A stretch of 31,492 bases of DNA from Symbiodinium natans (taxonomy: Eukaryota; Sar; Dinophyceae; Suessiales; Symbiodiniaceae). The stretch covers positions 465,817 to 497,308 of the forward strand of contig CAJNDS010002315.1 of NCBI GenBank assembly GCA_905221605.1. Direction: 5' to 3'. The translations under genes and the position numbers were made by a program. The notes under the pieces are model-generated. The model saw only the letters and a program-made list of their open reading frames with translations. It did not search any database and had not been told where the DNA came from. Of this stretch, positions 7,558-16,363 are shown one piece after another. How positions within the stretch are numbered: position 1 is the stretch's first letter; each line of letters begins with the position of its first letter.

Positions 7558-10500
7558 AACGATGCTTCGTCGCATCCTTGGAAATAAATGGAAGTCTCAC
7601 TGCTCCCCACACGGTCGCCCACCATGAATCAGCACACTTAGGTTTGGTAAGGATATCAGCAAGTTGGAACTCGGTGGGGACCCAAAAGAGTGGAGGTTTG
7701 CCATTGGCTTGCTCTTCACACAGATATTGCCTCAACGCAGCGAGATCTATGGCTAGACGTTTGTCTGAAGGGATCCTTGGGATGCCTTCTCGATGCAAAT
7801 GGTCGAATAGTGATTTGCAATCCGTGATGCACTTCAGCTGACTGCCGCTCAAGTCCTGTACACGTTGGAGGCGGCCGCGCAGCACTGTTTGCACAAAGGA
7901 TCTCACATACTGCCCCATCTCGATGGCCTCGGAACAGCCTGTGGTTTCAGCCCCGAACGTTGAGCGACACACCCTAGGGTTTGCCGAACTCTTCCAGTCA
8001 AGGATGCTTCCTACGCCTCCTCCAGCTGAGTACTGCTCTCCATCGGTCAAGAAGATGAGGATTCCGAACTGGCTGGCGACCTTGGAATTCGCCCGTTTGG
8101 CCTTTCTTTCTTTGATGTCAAAAGGTGTATTCTTCATGACGCCGCTGACATGGTCCTCGTACTCGAGGCGGAAACCATCCTCACCTGTGAGCTCTGCATT
8201 CGCCCATGCCGAGTCGTGGTACACTAAGAACTCTAGGCTCTCAAGTTTCAAAGGTCGTAGCCAAATCCCTTTGTCTCGATGATCCCACGCTCGTCGCGCT
8301 ATCTGGTTGGTGAACTTCAGGTCAGCAACGCTTGGGTTCTTTTGGAGTTGTTGTGCAAGCGAAACTGAGCATTGAATATCAGGACGACTCTGGGATCCAA
8401 GCCAGGAAAGGGCGCCGATGAGAGACTGGTTGTCGATTCGTTGTTCTTCAGAAGCAGGCTCTTCATCTTCCTGCCCCTTGCCGATGTCGATTTGGAACAG
8501 TCGCCCTCCAGCATACGCCTCTTGACTGATGAAGACACCTGAGTCATTCACCTCGATGTGGCTTCCAATGTAGTCGAAGCTGTTGATCTCCCAGTCGTCG
8601 ACTGGGAAGATGCTCGAGAGGGCATTGCGGATAGCTTCGGACATCTTCTTGTCGCCAGCAACCAGGATGTCATCGACATGTACTCCGGCATATGCTGCCG
8701 GTTCGCTAGCTTCATTATCGGACGGAACAAGCTGAAAAAGGCAAGGGTCAAGCGCATTCTGCACAAACTTGTACTCAACGCCCTCTACACTTAGCCGCAC
8801 TGCTAACATGTCCTTTCGGAAGCGCCTCCACCATTTGCGAGGACTGTCAGGAACGCCAAAGATACCTTTGGTGATTCGTAGCAGTTGGTCTGGATGTAGA
8901 GAAGCAAGACCTGAACGGGGCTGTCTGAGATACAAGACCCTTTCCAGAGCATCTCCGTTGAGAAAAGCTGCAGTAATGTCACCTGCTGATGCCTCCCACC
9001 CATGAGATTGCCTCCGACTTGCTACAAGCTGCATGATGGTGAGCACCGATAGTCTGTTGATGGTAGGCGCGTCGGTGTCTAGGAGACCGATATCTGGATC
9101 GCGGTGTCCAGACACGACGATCCTCGCCTTCGGTTTCCAAGGAAGACTAGAATCAAGCTTCCGCCGGGACCAGTTCTTGTCTTTGTAGGCAAACCTTGAA
9201 GAGAGGATACGACTTTTGTCCACACACTCACGAACACGAGCACTTTCTTCGAGCGACAAAGGCTCCAGGGCCTGATACTTGATGTGTTCGTCGTACTGTT
9301 TCTCCTCTGCTTGTCGGAAGGCACTATGTTGTTCTGGTGGGATTACTGCCCAGGGGATCTCCTTCTCGTATTGTTTTTCGAGGGACCTGGCTGTACGGCA
9401 TTGTTTTAACATGTGAACCGACTGGACTCCAGGCCCTTTCTTCCTAACTCTCTTGGGGACAGGAGGAGGTACAGGAGCTTCGAGTCCTCGTCGCTCGCTG
9501 GTAGGCCTATCTTCTGCAGTGAGTTCATCTTTCAAATCCTCGGGTTCGAGATCGAACTGAAAATCCATTTCATCACCCTCAAGTTGTTCTTGTCCTTCGT
9601 CTGCGTCAATGTCGTCAGCATGATCTTCATCTTCATACGTAGCGGGGTCATCGGGATCTAGGTTAAGAAGTCGTTCAAGATCATCGCGGGCAATCCTGGT
9701 GGTTAGGATTTCTCCAAGCTCTTCAGAAGTGCTAGGACGGAGATGTTCTTCAGCAACAAGATGACACCGCCCACCAAAAGAAACCCACCAGTTACCACCT
9801 TCATGTCCAATGATCGTTCCGGGCCCCCGCCACTTACCTCGTTTGAAGTTGGACTTTGTCCCTCCTTTGTCAACTCTGAAAAAGCACACCAACTCCCCGA
9901 CGCAGTACCCTCCACGCTTAACTCGAGCCCGCTGGATAAGTGCACGACGAAGCTTCGAATCAAGTTGTGTTCTGTAAAAGGCGATCCTGGCCGAGGCACG
10001 AATATGCATCTCCCGTTGTCGTTGGCGATCATGTGAAAGTATTTCCAGGTATCGTTCTTCGTCATCGCCAGCGCACAGTTCTCCTGGGATTTTGGGATCT
10101 TTTCCGAACACAGCTTGGGTTGGTGAGAAACCATGTCTCCGGCGCAGCTCGTTCTTAGCTGAGTTCACTGCTTGCAAGGCATAGTAAAGGTCGCTAGCGT
10201 CGATGGACTTCTCATCTATGACTTTTCTGAGCATGGCCTGATACCAGAGCCCATGACGCTTTATGAGTCCTTGCTGCCAATGGGCCTGGCCTGCAGCGGG
10301 GCGAAGCCGGCATCCATGGAATTCAGCATAGTTCGCCAGCCCGGCCTGTAGACCAGTTTCCAAGTCTGCAGCAATTGTTCCTCGTGCCCCAAAAACAGAT
10401 CCCCACATCTGAGTGAACTTCCGCTCAAAGGCTTCGGCAGAATGCCCTTCAAGCTCTCCGACAAGATGGAACGTTGTAGCATGGTCTATGACGGACAGCA

Positions 10501-13096
10501 ACGAATGTTTCACCTGGGCTGCATCGAAAACTGTGAAAACGTCGACGCTCACGAGCTGGTTGAAATCCAACAAAGATGGCAAACACGCAGGCCTCGCTGA
10601 AGCTGATTGCTTAGCACGATCACAAACCTGACAACGCAGATGTTTGCATGCTTGTATGACATGTTCTTCAGCTCCAGCAAGTCTCAAATGTCTCGCTAGG
10701 TCATGGTTGCTTGGGTGGCCGAGGTTCTGATGAAGTCGACCAAGGGAAGCCTGAACGGGCTTGGGGACCTGAGCGTCAAACTTGATGTTACTAGTCCTTG
10801 CGGCATCTAGTCTTTCAGGAGGTACAGCTTGGGGTTGTTCGCCTTCGGGATCCTGCTGTTCGATCTCTCCGACATATACCGAATGAGGCCCTTGCTGCAG
10901 AACTCCAGGTTGCGCAACACGAAGCACTTGAAAGCCTTGAGCGTCGACATCTAACTGGGTCTCATACATGTTAAGCAAGCTGTTGAAGGCATGGTCTCTC
11001 CACAGCATGTGTTCTTTGTTACCGCTGAGAACGAATATACCCCCCAAGAGGATCTGATTCAACGCAGCGGAGAAGACCTGGGATGCGATTTCGTTGGACT
11101 TGGCATCGGTGATCTCGTCGTGACCTCGAATCCAGACAACACATGGGTGTAGGGCATGTATGGTTTCGAGAACTCTCTGGCAATCTGAATCGTTGACAAA
11201 ATCCCCCCACGAGACCGGTTCTATGACTGAGCTGCCGTTTCCTGCAAGGGTGTAGGTAGCAGCGAAATCTCCAATTTCCAGGATTGATGGTCTGTCTGGG
11301 GATGAACTCGGAAGCATTACCTCGGCGACGTAACTCGAAGCTGCCGTCATACTTAAGGTCAACAGTGCACTTGCTCGGCTAGCCCCTCGCATGATCTGTC
11401 TTCTGATGCTCTTCTTGGGTCGCCGGGCGTGTTCGTTTTTCCAGGATTTGTCCTCAACGGTGATCTTCGTGGGGGTATCCTGCCCAACGGGGAAACCAAA
11501 ACTTCTCAGCATGTCCCGTTCTTGTCGTGCCAGTTGCGACACCCCACGTGTTGTGTAAGCAGTAATGCTGATACGATCCCCTTCCCACTCTTCTACGCCA
11601 TGTTTACGACGACCATCGAACTTCACGAGCGCACGTGTGTCGACAAGGTGTCCTGAAAGAGCACGCCCTTCGCCATCTGACATAATGTGGGGGACACCGA
11701 TCTCTGGCACCTGGGCTTCAGGATCCGTTTCTATCCACAGACGACCGCCGCGGAAATTTCCGAAGGAGATGGTGCTTGCAAGGGTGTCGCTATGGTTGTG
11801 CTGATCACGATGTACAAGAGGACGACAGTTCACATTGATCTGGAGGGAACTCCAGGTACCCTTGGCCCCATGTGCCCGCAAGAAAGCATTCATGTAGCGC
11901 ACAACATAGACATGGTCGAAGGTCTTCTTAATGATGCCGTGGAAGTTACCATGACTATAGGCCCCAAAAGCAATCGAGCTCCCCTGTTCCCCATGAGCTT
12001 GCCTTCGTCTACTGTTCCTAGCATGTTCACACACTCGGCGGGCCAGTTTTTCACAACTCTCGAAGCTGTAATCCTTGGTGCGCAAAAGGTCTTGTGCAAC
12101 GACTTCAAGAGGTAGCTCTTCGGCACTGGACTCTCGACACTCATAGAAGGTTTCAGGGGCCCCGGTAGCATTGGCCTCCATACCGCACACATCTAGGACC
12201 CCTTCGGCACTAGCGTCGTTGTCGAGGTCAACATCACACGAGAGAATCACATTCCATGCTTCTCCTTGAGCAGGGCGATCCTGGTGGTTAGTGCCTCGAG
12301 TTCCTCTCGTACCTCCAGGGGGAGTGTCCTGGGCCATCTTGCTCTCCTCGGATTCGATGCCGCGCTTGGCTCCCATCTGCTTCGCTGTCGGGACATGGTT
12401 CTTGCCCTGATTGTACCCGCTTGTCATGGCCTCCGAAGTCCCCGTCACCAAAGACCACTTCGTTGAGGTCGAACTCGTCTCCTCTGGATCCGGTTGGTAA
12501 GGGATTGCAGCACTCATCTCTGGGTCGTGGTACGTCTCCTTCTGAGGATTGAGGACCTTCTGGGCAAAGTTGGCTAGCTGCCTCAACTCGTGGGACGCCC
12601 CCGATCCCTGCGCTGCTGTCTCCTGAAGACTCCAGCGAAGATACGAATGTGGGAGTTCTCTGAAGAGCAAGTTCTTGTACCTCCCGAACGTCACGATCTG
12701 TTCCGACAGATCTCTTGTCGAGTCTCGTATGATCCTCTGAAGGAGTCCTCGGGTGGGCTTCGGTGGAAGCGGGATCTGCAGCTCGTCCATCTTCTTGACT
12801 AGCTCGGGCATCGTCATTGAAGAGAGACCTCTCGGGACGCTGGATGGACCATGTAGTTCCTTTCTCTTCTCTGACACCAGCTGACGTATCTCTTCCTTGC
12901 CCCATGTAGTGTGTATCGGCACTTCCAGCCGATGAGCTTCTTCTACCAACTCGCTCCGACTCATGTTCCAGAGCGTCTTGGCCTTCTGCGACGACATGTT
13001 CCGAACTGCTGCTCTGAAAAGGGGTACGAGGGAACACAGTCCTACCGACCCAAAGAGCTGAATGGGCTGACTCGGGTGAACTCTGCCATGCGTCAT
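7556..13096 (-). CDS. pol: Copia Pol polyprotein with oxygenase-like and other accessory modules
   Basis: Open for 1,846 codons; true translation probably enters by +1 frameshift near residue 27 or starts at Met34 (12997). In order: two SAP-like helical segments (about 44-78, 93-127); a DUF3820-like motif FGRYKNLLFRELPHSYLRW (137-155); a double-stranded beta-helix oxygenase-like module (about 385-520) with HxD at H429/D431, H499 and R508; a Rossmann/methyltransferase-like relic (about 603-735); GAG-pre-integrase zinc finger (H789, H794, C822, C825); integrase core with D852, D911 and K946 where the catalytic Glu is expected; acidic linker; reverse transcriptase with D1373 and HVDD (1474-1476); RNase H with D1628, E1717, D1759 and the ADILTKP tail. 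Makes and integrates the cDNA. No internal stop was found. Confidence 0.95.
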   Translation of the reverse strand: MTHGRVHPSQPIQLFGSVGLCSLVPLFRAAVRNMSSQKAKTLWNMSRSELVEEAHRLEVPIHTTWGKEEIRQLVSEKRKELHGPSSVPRGLSSMTMPELVKKMDELQIPLPPKPTRGLLQRIIRDSTRDLSEQIVTFGRYKNLLFRELPHSYLRWSLQETAAQGSGASHELRQLANFAQKVLNPQKETYHDPEMSAAIPYQPDPEETSSTSTKWSLVTGTSEAMTSGYNQGKNHVPTAKQMGAKRGIESEESKMAQDTPPGGTRGTRGTNHQDRPAQGEAWNVILSCDVDLDNDASAEGVLDVCGMEANATGAPETFYECRESSAEELPLEVVAQDLLRTKDYSFESCEKLARRVCEHARNSRRRQAHGEQGSSIAFGAYSHGNFHGIIKKTFDHVYVVRYMNAFLRAHGAKGTWSSLQINVNCRPLVHRDQHNHSDTLASTISFGNFRGGRLWIETDPEAQVPEIGVPHIMSDGEGRALSGHLVDTRALVKFDGRRKHGVEEWEGDRISITAYTTRGVSQLARQERDMLRSFGFPVGQDTPTKITVEDKSWKNEHARRPKKSIRRQIMRGASRASALLTLSMTAASSYVAEVMLPSSSPDRPSILEIGDFAATYTLAGNGSSVIEPVSWGDFVNDSDCQRVLETIHALHPCVVWIRGHDEITDAKSNEIASQVFSAALNQILLGGIFVLSGNKEHMLWRDHAFNSLLNMYETQLDVDAQGFQVLRVAQPGVLQQGPHSVYVGEIEQQDPEGEQPQAVPPERLDAARTSNIKFDAQVPKPVQASLGRLHQNLGHPSNHDLARHLRLAGAEEHVIQACKHLRCQVCDRAKQSASARPACLPSLLDFNQLVSVDVFTVFDAAQVKHSLLSVIDHATTFHLVGELEGHSAEAFERKFTQMWGSVFGARGTIAADLETGLQAGLANYAEFHGCRLRPAAGQAHWQQGLIKRHGLWYQAMLRKVIDEKSIDASDLYYALQAVNSAKNELRRRHGFSPTQAVFGKDPKIPGELCAGDDEERYLEILSHDRQRQREMHIRASARIAFYRTQLDSKLRRALIQRARVKRGGYCVGELVCFFRVDKGGTKSNFKRGKWRGPGTIIGHEGGNWWVSFGGRCHLVAEEHLRPSTSEELGEILTTRIARDDLERLLNLDPDDPATYEDEDHADDIDADEGQEQLEGDEMDFQFDLEPEDLKDELTAEDRPTSERRGLEAPVPPPVPKRVRKKGPGVQSVHMLKQCRTARSLEKQYEKEIPWAVIPPEQHSAFRQAEEKQYDEHIKYQALEPLSLEESARVRECVDKSRILSSRFAYKDKNWSRRKLDSSLPWKPKARIVVSGHRDPDIGLLDTDAPTINRLSVLTIMQLVASRRQSHGWEASAGDITAAFLNGDALERVLYLRQPRSGLASLHPDQLLRITKGIFGVPDSPRKWWRRFRKDMLAVRLSVEGVEYKFVQNALDPCLFQLVPSDNEASEPAAYAGVHVDDILVAGDKKMSEAIRNALSSIFPVDDWEINSFDYIGSHIEVNDSGVFISQEAYAGGRLFQIDIGKGQEDEEPASEEQRIDNQSLIGALSWLGSQSRPDIQCSVSLAQQLQKNPSVADLKFTNQIARRAWDHRDKGIWLRPLKLESLEFLVYHDSAWANAELTGEDGFRLEYEDHVSGVMKNTPFDIKERKAKRANSKVASQFGILIFLTDGEQYSAGGGVGSILDWKSSANPRVCRSTFGAETTGCSEAIEMGQYVRSFVQTVLRGRLQRVQDLSGSQLKCITDCKSLFDHLHREGIPRIPSDKRLAIDLAALRQYLCEEQANGKPPLFWVPTEFQLADILTKPKCADSWWATVWGAVRLPFISKDATKHR

Positions 13097-15683
13097 GTCG
13101 ACTCGGAAGGAGTTGCAAGGACTGACATGCTATAGCAGTGGTGCTTCGGAACGACCCGACGTTGTGGAGGAGTTTATCTCGAACGTTGCTCTGACTTGTG
13201 TGCCATGCATCGGGGGAGAACAGTGCTTTCCGGGGAATGACGTGTATTCGTATGAAAGAAGAAGCCGTTTCTATCCAGAAGTCCTTTGCAAGCTTGGTCT
13301 CACTCCACCAACGCATGAAAACATCAGTGTTCAAAGCCTCGGCACTCAAGAAGTTGAAGACAAAGGGCGATAACTTCTTCGGATAAAAGATAGTCTCGAA
13401 GGGCTGGGAGAGGTTCCGATCGGCACCTCCATCGGCAACACATGCTGACTCACAGCTCCTGGAAGTAGCAAAGGTTGATGCAGAGGCCCTCTCACTACTC
13501 TCACATGTCATGGTCATGTATGCGGCATGAGACTCGCTGGAAGGAAGGAGTCGCACTTCGTCCCCGGCCCACTCCTGGGGCGTTGGGAGAGCAAACGTCG
13601 GGAGCCCTTTCACTCGTACGGGAATAGCCGGATGTCCATTTTCCGTCGTGAGGAGCTTGAGATCTTGTACTCCAAGGTGACGAAACGAGGCGCTGTGTCC
13701 TTCAACATCATAAAGCATGCCAATCTTGCTCAGGACGTTTCTTGACAGGAGAAGGGGGACCTCTCCCTGGACGATGGAAGCCCTGACCAAGAAGCCGCGT
13801 CCACCAACGAAGATCGCAATCGTGGCAGTGAAGGTAGCCCGGAAAAGCTTGGAGGCCCCGAACCTGAAGTCGTCCTGGGTGTCGATGAACTGCATCTCAA
13901 GGCCCGCTTCCCGGCCAGCCAACATGTACTTCTGGAGCCACGCCTGTCCCGCCACAGATTTACTGCATGCGGAGTCGGTGATGGCGACCAAGCCCTGACC
14001 ACCCATGTAGCCGACCTCATAGGCAACCTGCACCACAAACGCCTCCTTGGAGCTGTCCTTGGCGCCCGAGGAACCACCAGGCTTCGTCATCTGGCCTCCA
14101 GGCTGATTCATTGGGCACTCTGGGTCTTTGTGCCAGTGCCCCCTGCGGCGGCATCCAGCACAATACGAGCGACTTTTGGCAAGCTGCAACCTGGCCTCAG
14201 GAGTATCCTTGTTGCTGGCTTCGTTCCTGGAACCATCCTTGCGAAGAAAACTAGGGTCCACTCCCCGAGCCTTCGTGATCTCCCTGTACCGGGCCTTGGC
14301 TGACTCCTGAGCCATGAACGCCTCGTGCATCTCAGAGGCCTCTTCCTCGGTCATCAGGTGCTCTGTCTCCTCCTCGGCAATGTCGTCCTCGTCAATCTCG
14401 GTCAAGAAGGCACCTCGCACAGGTTTTCCTTTGCCCCCATCAGGATTGCCGTTGCCGTTGCGCCTCACGAACCACGGGGGCTTAAAGGACTTCTCGTGGA
14501 GGACTGCTGCCTTCTGCAACTTTGCCGTATTGTACTCATTGCCCACGGAAGCAAGGAGGGCAAGTTCCTCTGCACTCGTGAGGCCGAGGGCATTCAAGTA
14601 CGCCCAGGCCTTTGCGACTTCAGGGAGGCGACAGTCGATCTCCAATAAGCGGGTGTGGCCACGGTCGAATGCTGAGTTGAACTCACGGATACTCTGACCT
14701 CCTTCACGTCTCAGCTTCTTGAAGAACTGAGTCAAGGCCTCGGCTATCTTCGACACCTCGATCTCCTGGTACCTTTCCTGGATCCATCTCTTAAACTCCT
14801 GCACGCCGTACTCGGAGGCCAACAACTCGACACTGAGCTCTTCAGACTCCACCCACGCTCTTCCGCTAAGATTCTGGTAAAGCAAGAGGGCTCTTTGCGA
14901 CGCCGGAGTTCTCGTCACCTTGCACCAGGCATCGATCTGCCTCAGGTACGAGCAGGCTGAGCTGCCAAGCTCATCCCCCGTCTTGTCTGCCGAAAAGCTC
15001 GGCACAGCCATCCGCTCACTCAGGCCACCTTTGAAGTCCTGGCCTTCTTTCGAGGTCGTAGTAGGGACCGGGGGCGTGGTCGTGGAAGTCCCGGAAGTGG
15101 TTTCCCCAAGGCTCCCCCTCCGCTCTCTGTCAAGACCAGGAACACGATTGTTATCTGGGCCCTGTGCATCTCGGTCTCCGTAGTCACATCGGCCACCACT
15201 ACCTGGCGATTGTGCCTCGCTGGCACCACTCCCACGAGATTCACCCGAGCCTCTGCCCGAGCCATCGGAGGCCTGGTCATCAGGACGACCGGCCTGTCCC
15301 TCAGGAGGACCTTGGTAGTGGGCCCACGGATCTGTTGCATCACGTTGATTGTTCCTGCCAAAATGGCCGGAATCTTGACCCCCACTTGGACGCCTAGCAC
15401 CATCCCTATCATCCCAGGCATCATACCACCACTGGCGCCCGCCATAGTAGCCATCTCCAGTCCACCACCCAGCGCTACGCCAAGTAGACTGTCCCCAGGC
15501 CCCATGCGAGCGATCCCAAGTTCGCCAAGGATCATCATGACGCCAAGGATCACCCTGACGCCCGTCAACGGTCATGTGAGGACTAGGATCTGCCGCAGGC
15601 ACATTCGTGTCAAGAGAGGGTGCATGCTGATCTGGTGCTGCACTGTCTTGCCCGGCAGTAGGCACATGGCCATCCGAAGCCAT
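12288..15683 (-). CDS. gag: Copia Gag-protease
   Basis: The frame opens at 15761, but the first 26 residues are hydrophobic and un-Gag-like, so I choose Met27 (MASDGHVPTAGQ) at 15683. Numbering from the longer frame: a W/Y/G/D-rich region at 72-125; a Gly/Ser/Arg-rich linker; Gag capsid-like helices about 254-425; zinc knuckle C534-C537-H542-C549 (CX2CX4HX6C) for RNA binding; aspartic protease with DSACSKSVAG from D596 and a PLLLSRNVL motif downstream; a conserved tail with DFWIE, IRIHV and LWVGRTVF up to about residue 910. Beyond about 13,016 the frame stays open to 12288 but is low-complexity and overlaps the real pol frame, so the functional product likely ends or shifts there. Confidence 0.92.
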   Translation of the reverse strand: MASDGHVPTAGQDSAAPDQHAPSLDTNVPAADPSPHMTVDGRQGDPWRHDDPWRTWDRSHGAWGQSTWRSAGWWTGDGYYGGRQWWYDAWDDRDGARRPSGGQDSGHFGRNNQRDATDPWAHYQGPPEGQAGRPDDQASDGSGRGSGESRGSGASEAQSPGSGGRCDYGDRDAQGPDNNRVPGLDRERRGSLGETTSGTSTTTPPVPTTTSKEGQDFKGGLSERMAVPSFSADKTGDELGSSACSYLRQIDAWCKVTRTPASQRALLLYQNLSGRAWVESEELSVELLASEYGVQEFKRWIQERYQEIEVSKIAEALTQFFKKLRREGGQSIREFNSAFDRGHTRLLEIDCRLPEVAKAWAYLNALGLTSAEELALLASVGNEYNTAKLQKAAVLHEKSFKPPWFVRRNGNGNPDGGKGKPVRGAFLTEIDEDDIAEEETEHLMTEEEASEMHEAFMAQESAKARYREITKARGVDPSFLRKDGSRNEASNKDTPEARLQLAKSRSYCAGCRRRGHWHKDPECPMNQPGGQMTKPGGSSGAKDSSKEAFVVQVAYEVGYMGGQGLVAITDSACSKSVAGQAWLQKYMLAGREAGLEMQFIDTQDDFRFGASKLFRATFTATIAIFVGGRGFLVRASIVQGEVPLLLSRNVLSKIGMLYDVEGHSASFRHLGVQDLKLLTTENGHPAIPVRVKGLPTFALPTPQEWAGDEVRLLPSSESHAAYMTMTCESSERASASTFATSRSCESACVADGGADRNLSQPFETIFYPKKLSPFVFNFLSAEALNTDVFMRWWSETKLAKDFWIETASSFIRIHVIPRKALFSPDAWHTSQSNVRDKLLHNVGSFRSTTAIACQSLQLLPSRHDAWQSSPESAHSALWVGRTVFPRTPFQSSSSEHVVAEGQDALEHESERVGRRSSSAGSADTHYMGQGRDTSAGVREEKGTTWSIQRPERSLFNDDARASQEDGRAADPASTEAHPRTPSEDHTRLDKRSVGTDRDVREVQELALQRTPTFVSSLESSGDSSAGIGGVPRVEAASQLCPEGPQSSEGDVPRPRDECCNPLPTGSRGDEFDLNEVVFGDGDFGGHDKRVQSGQEPCPDSEADGSQARHRIRGEQDGPGHSPWRYERNSRH
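13014..13022 (-). promoter_or_regulatory. Candidate +1 ribosomal frameshift site between gag-pro and pol
   Basis: In the gag frame the - strand reads CCT TTT CAG; the pol frame is +1. A tRNA-Phe on TTT could slip one base to TTC, continuing CAG as AGA in pol. Slippage at UUU-C is known for other +1 events. Domain evidence places the change between the LWVGRTVF motif (gag frame, about 13,034) and the first SAP-like segment (pol frame, about 12,965). No downstream structure was tested. The alternative is a one-base deletion in this copy. Confidence 0.4.
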
Positions 15684-15794
15684 TGCACACAGGCTTTGCC
15701 TACACCTCCCACCACGAAACAAGACGAGAACAAACAAGGGAAGACAAGACAAACAAACCAACGAACCACCAGCCTAGCCCAGGACCGCGGCCTA

Positions 15795-15807
15795 GGCTCC
15801 GCTACCA
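15795..15807 (-). other. Primer-binding site, initiator Met tRNA type
   Basis: One base inside the 5' LTR the - strand reads TGGTAGCGGAGCC. Its complement ends CUCCGCUACCA, one base different from the CUCUGCUACCA 3' end of animal initiator tRNA-Met, the primer used by many copia elements. The host tRNA is not known here. Confidence 0.75.
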
Positions 15808-15808
15808 A

Positions 15809-15958
15809 TGACAAAACAAAGAGAACGAAACCGAACCCCAACCGAAAGAAGACCCTCGGGGCCCCCGCCTGGTGTGCACGACCTCGCGCACGTTTTCCTC
15901 TGACCAAAAAGCCTGCGGGCGGATCTCGTCGACGCCTTGCAGAAAGTTGGGTTTATCA
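15809..15958 (-). repeat. 5' LTR (150 bp)
   Basis: Pairs with 7381-7529, one extra A. It would hold the promoter for the - strand transcript. Downstream in the element, about 125 bases of leader separate it from the chosen gag start. Confidence 0.97.
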
Positions 15959-16363
15959 TTTAGGGTTTAGGGTTTAGGATTTAGGGTTTCGGGTTTAAGG
16001 TTTGTTTAGGGTCTTGGGGGTTGGGGTTTGGGGTTTAGGGTTTGGGGTTTAAGGTAGGGCTGCCCTAAACCACTATAAACCCTAAAGGCTTAAAATGCCA
16101 CAGCTCTGGGCATTGCGGACTGCATTTTCGGGTTTAGAGTTTGGGGCTTTTTCGTAGCACCTTCATTGTTTGGGCTTGTGGGCGAGCGCGGGGGATGCTG
16201 CCCCTTCAGCCCCTAAATCCTTTTAGCCCCATAGACCGCCCCATAATCCCACGGAAACCTAAAACTCGTAACCCCTAAACCCTAAACCCCTAGACCCTAC
16301 AGTAAATCCTAAACCCAAAACCCTAAACCCTAAACCCCATAAACCCTATAATGTTCCCAAAAG
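15959..16363. other. Telomere-like interval right of the retrotransposon
   Basis: Begins with the right TTTAG duplication (15959-15963) and TTTAGGG variants to about 16,050, then CCCTAAA variants at about 16,275-16,345. A short island after ATGCCACAG near 16,104 reads SGHCGLHF before GTTTAGAG; it accepts the phase-2 end of gene D but is only about 28 nt. This is probably the other half of the intron into which the element inserted. Confidence 0.5.

Larger units (their letters stand above)
7381..15958 (-). mobile_element. Ty1/copia LTR retrotransposon, about 8.6 kb, - strand
   Basis: Complete in structure: two 149/150-bp LTRs with TG...CA ends, TTTAG duplication, primer-binding site, gag-protease frame, pol frame in the copia order integrase-reverse transcriptase-RNase H, and polypurine tract. 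The LTRs differ by a single base in an A-run, so the insertion is young. It reads against the + strand islands on both sides and lies in TTTAGGG sequence. Unusual features are a +1 frame change between gag-pro and pol, extra domains at the start of pol, and a lysine at the third catalytic position of integrase. Its gag and pol style matches copia families known from dinoflagellates; I have no exact family name. Confidence 0.97.

Noticed and set aside
7518-12466. Many open frames of 60-140 codons overlapping pol
   Set aside because: All are shadows of the pol frame, without motifs or independent signals.
12288-12990. Continuation of the gag frame as a functional domain
   Set aside because: The overlapping pol frame carries the recognisable SAP-like and DUF3820-like segments here; the gag frame is Ser/Arg/Glu-rich low complexity.
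15572-15907. 111-codon - strand frame over the LTR and leader
   Set aside because: Hydrophobic, Val/Phe/Cys-rich translation of LTR sequence; the same LTR also reads this way at the other end. It does not resemble a copia protein.
15210-15977. 255-codon open frame on the + strand
   Set aside because: It is antisense to gag, low in complexity (Thr/Pro/Arg-rich), crosses the 5' LTR and runs into heptamers; the - strand frame has clear Gag features.
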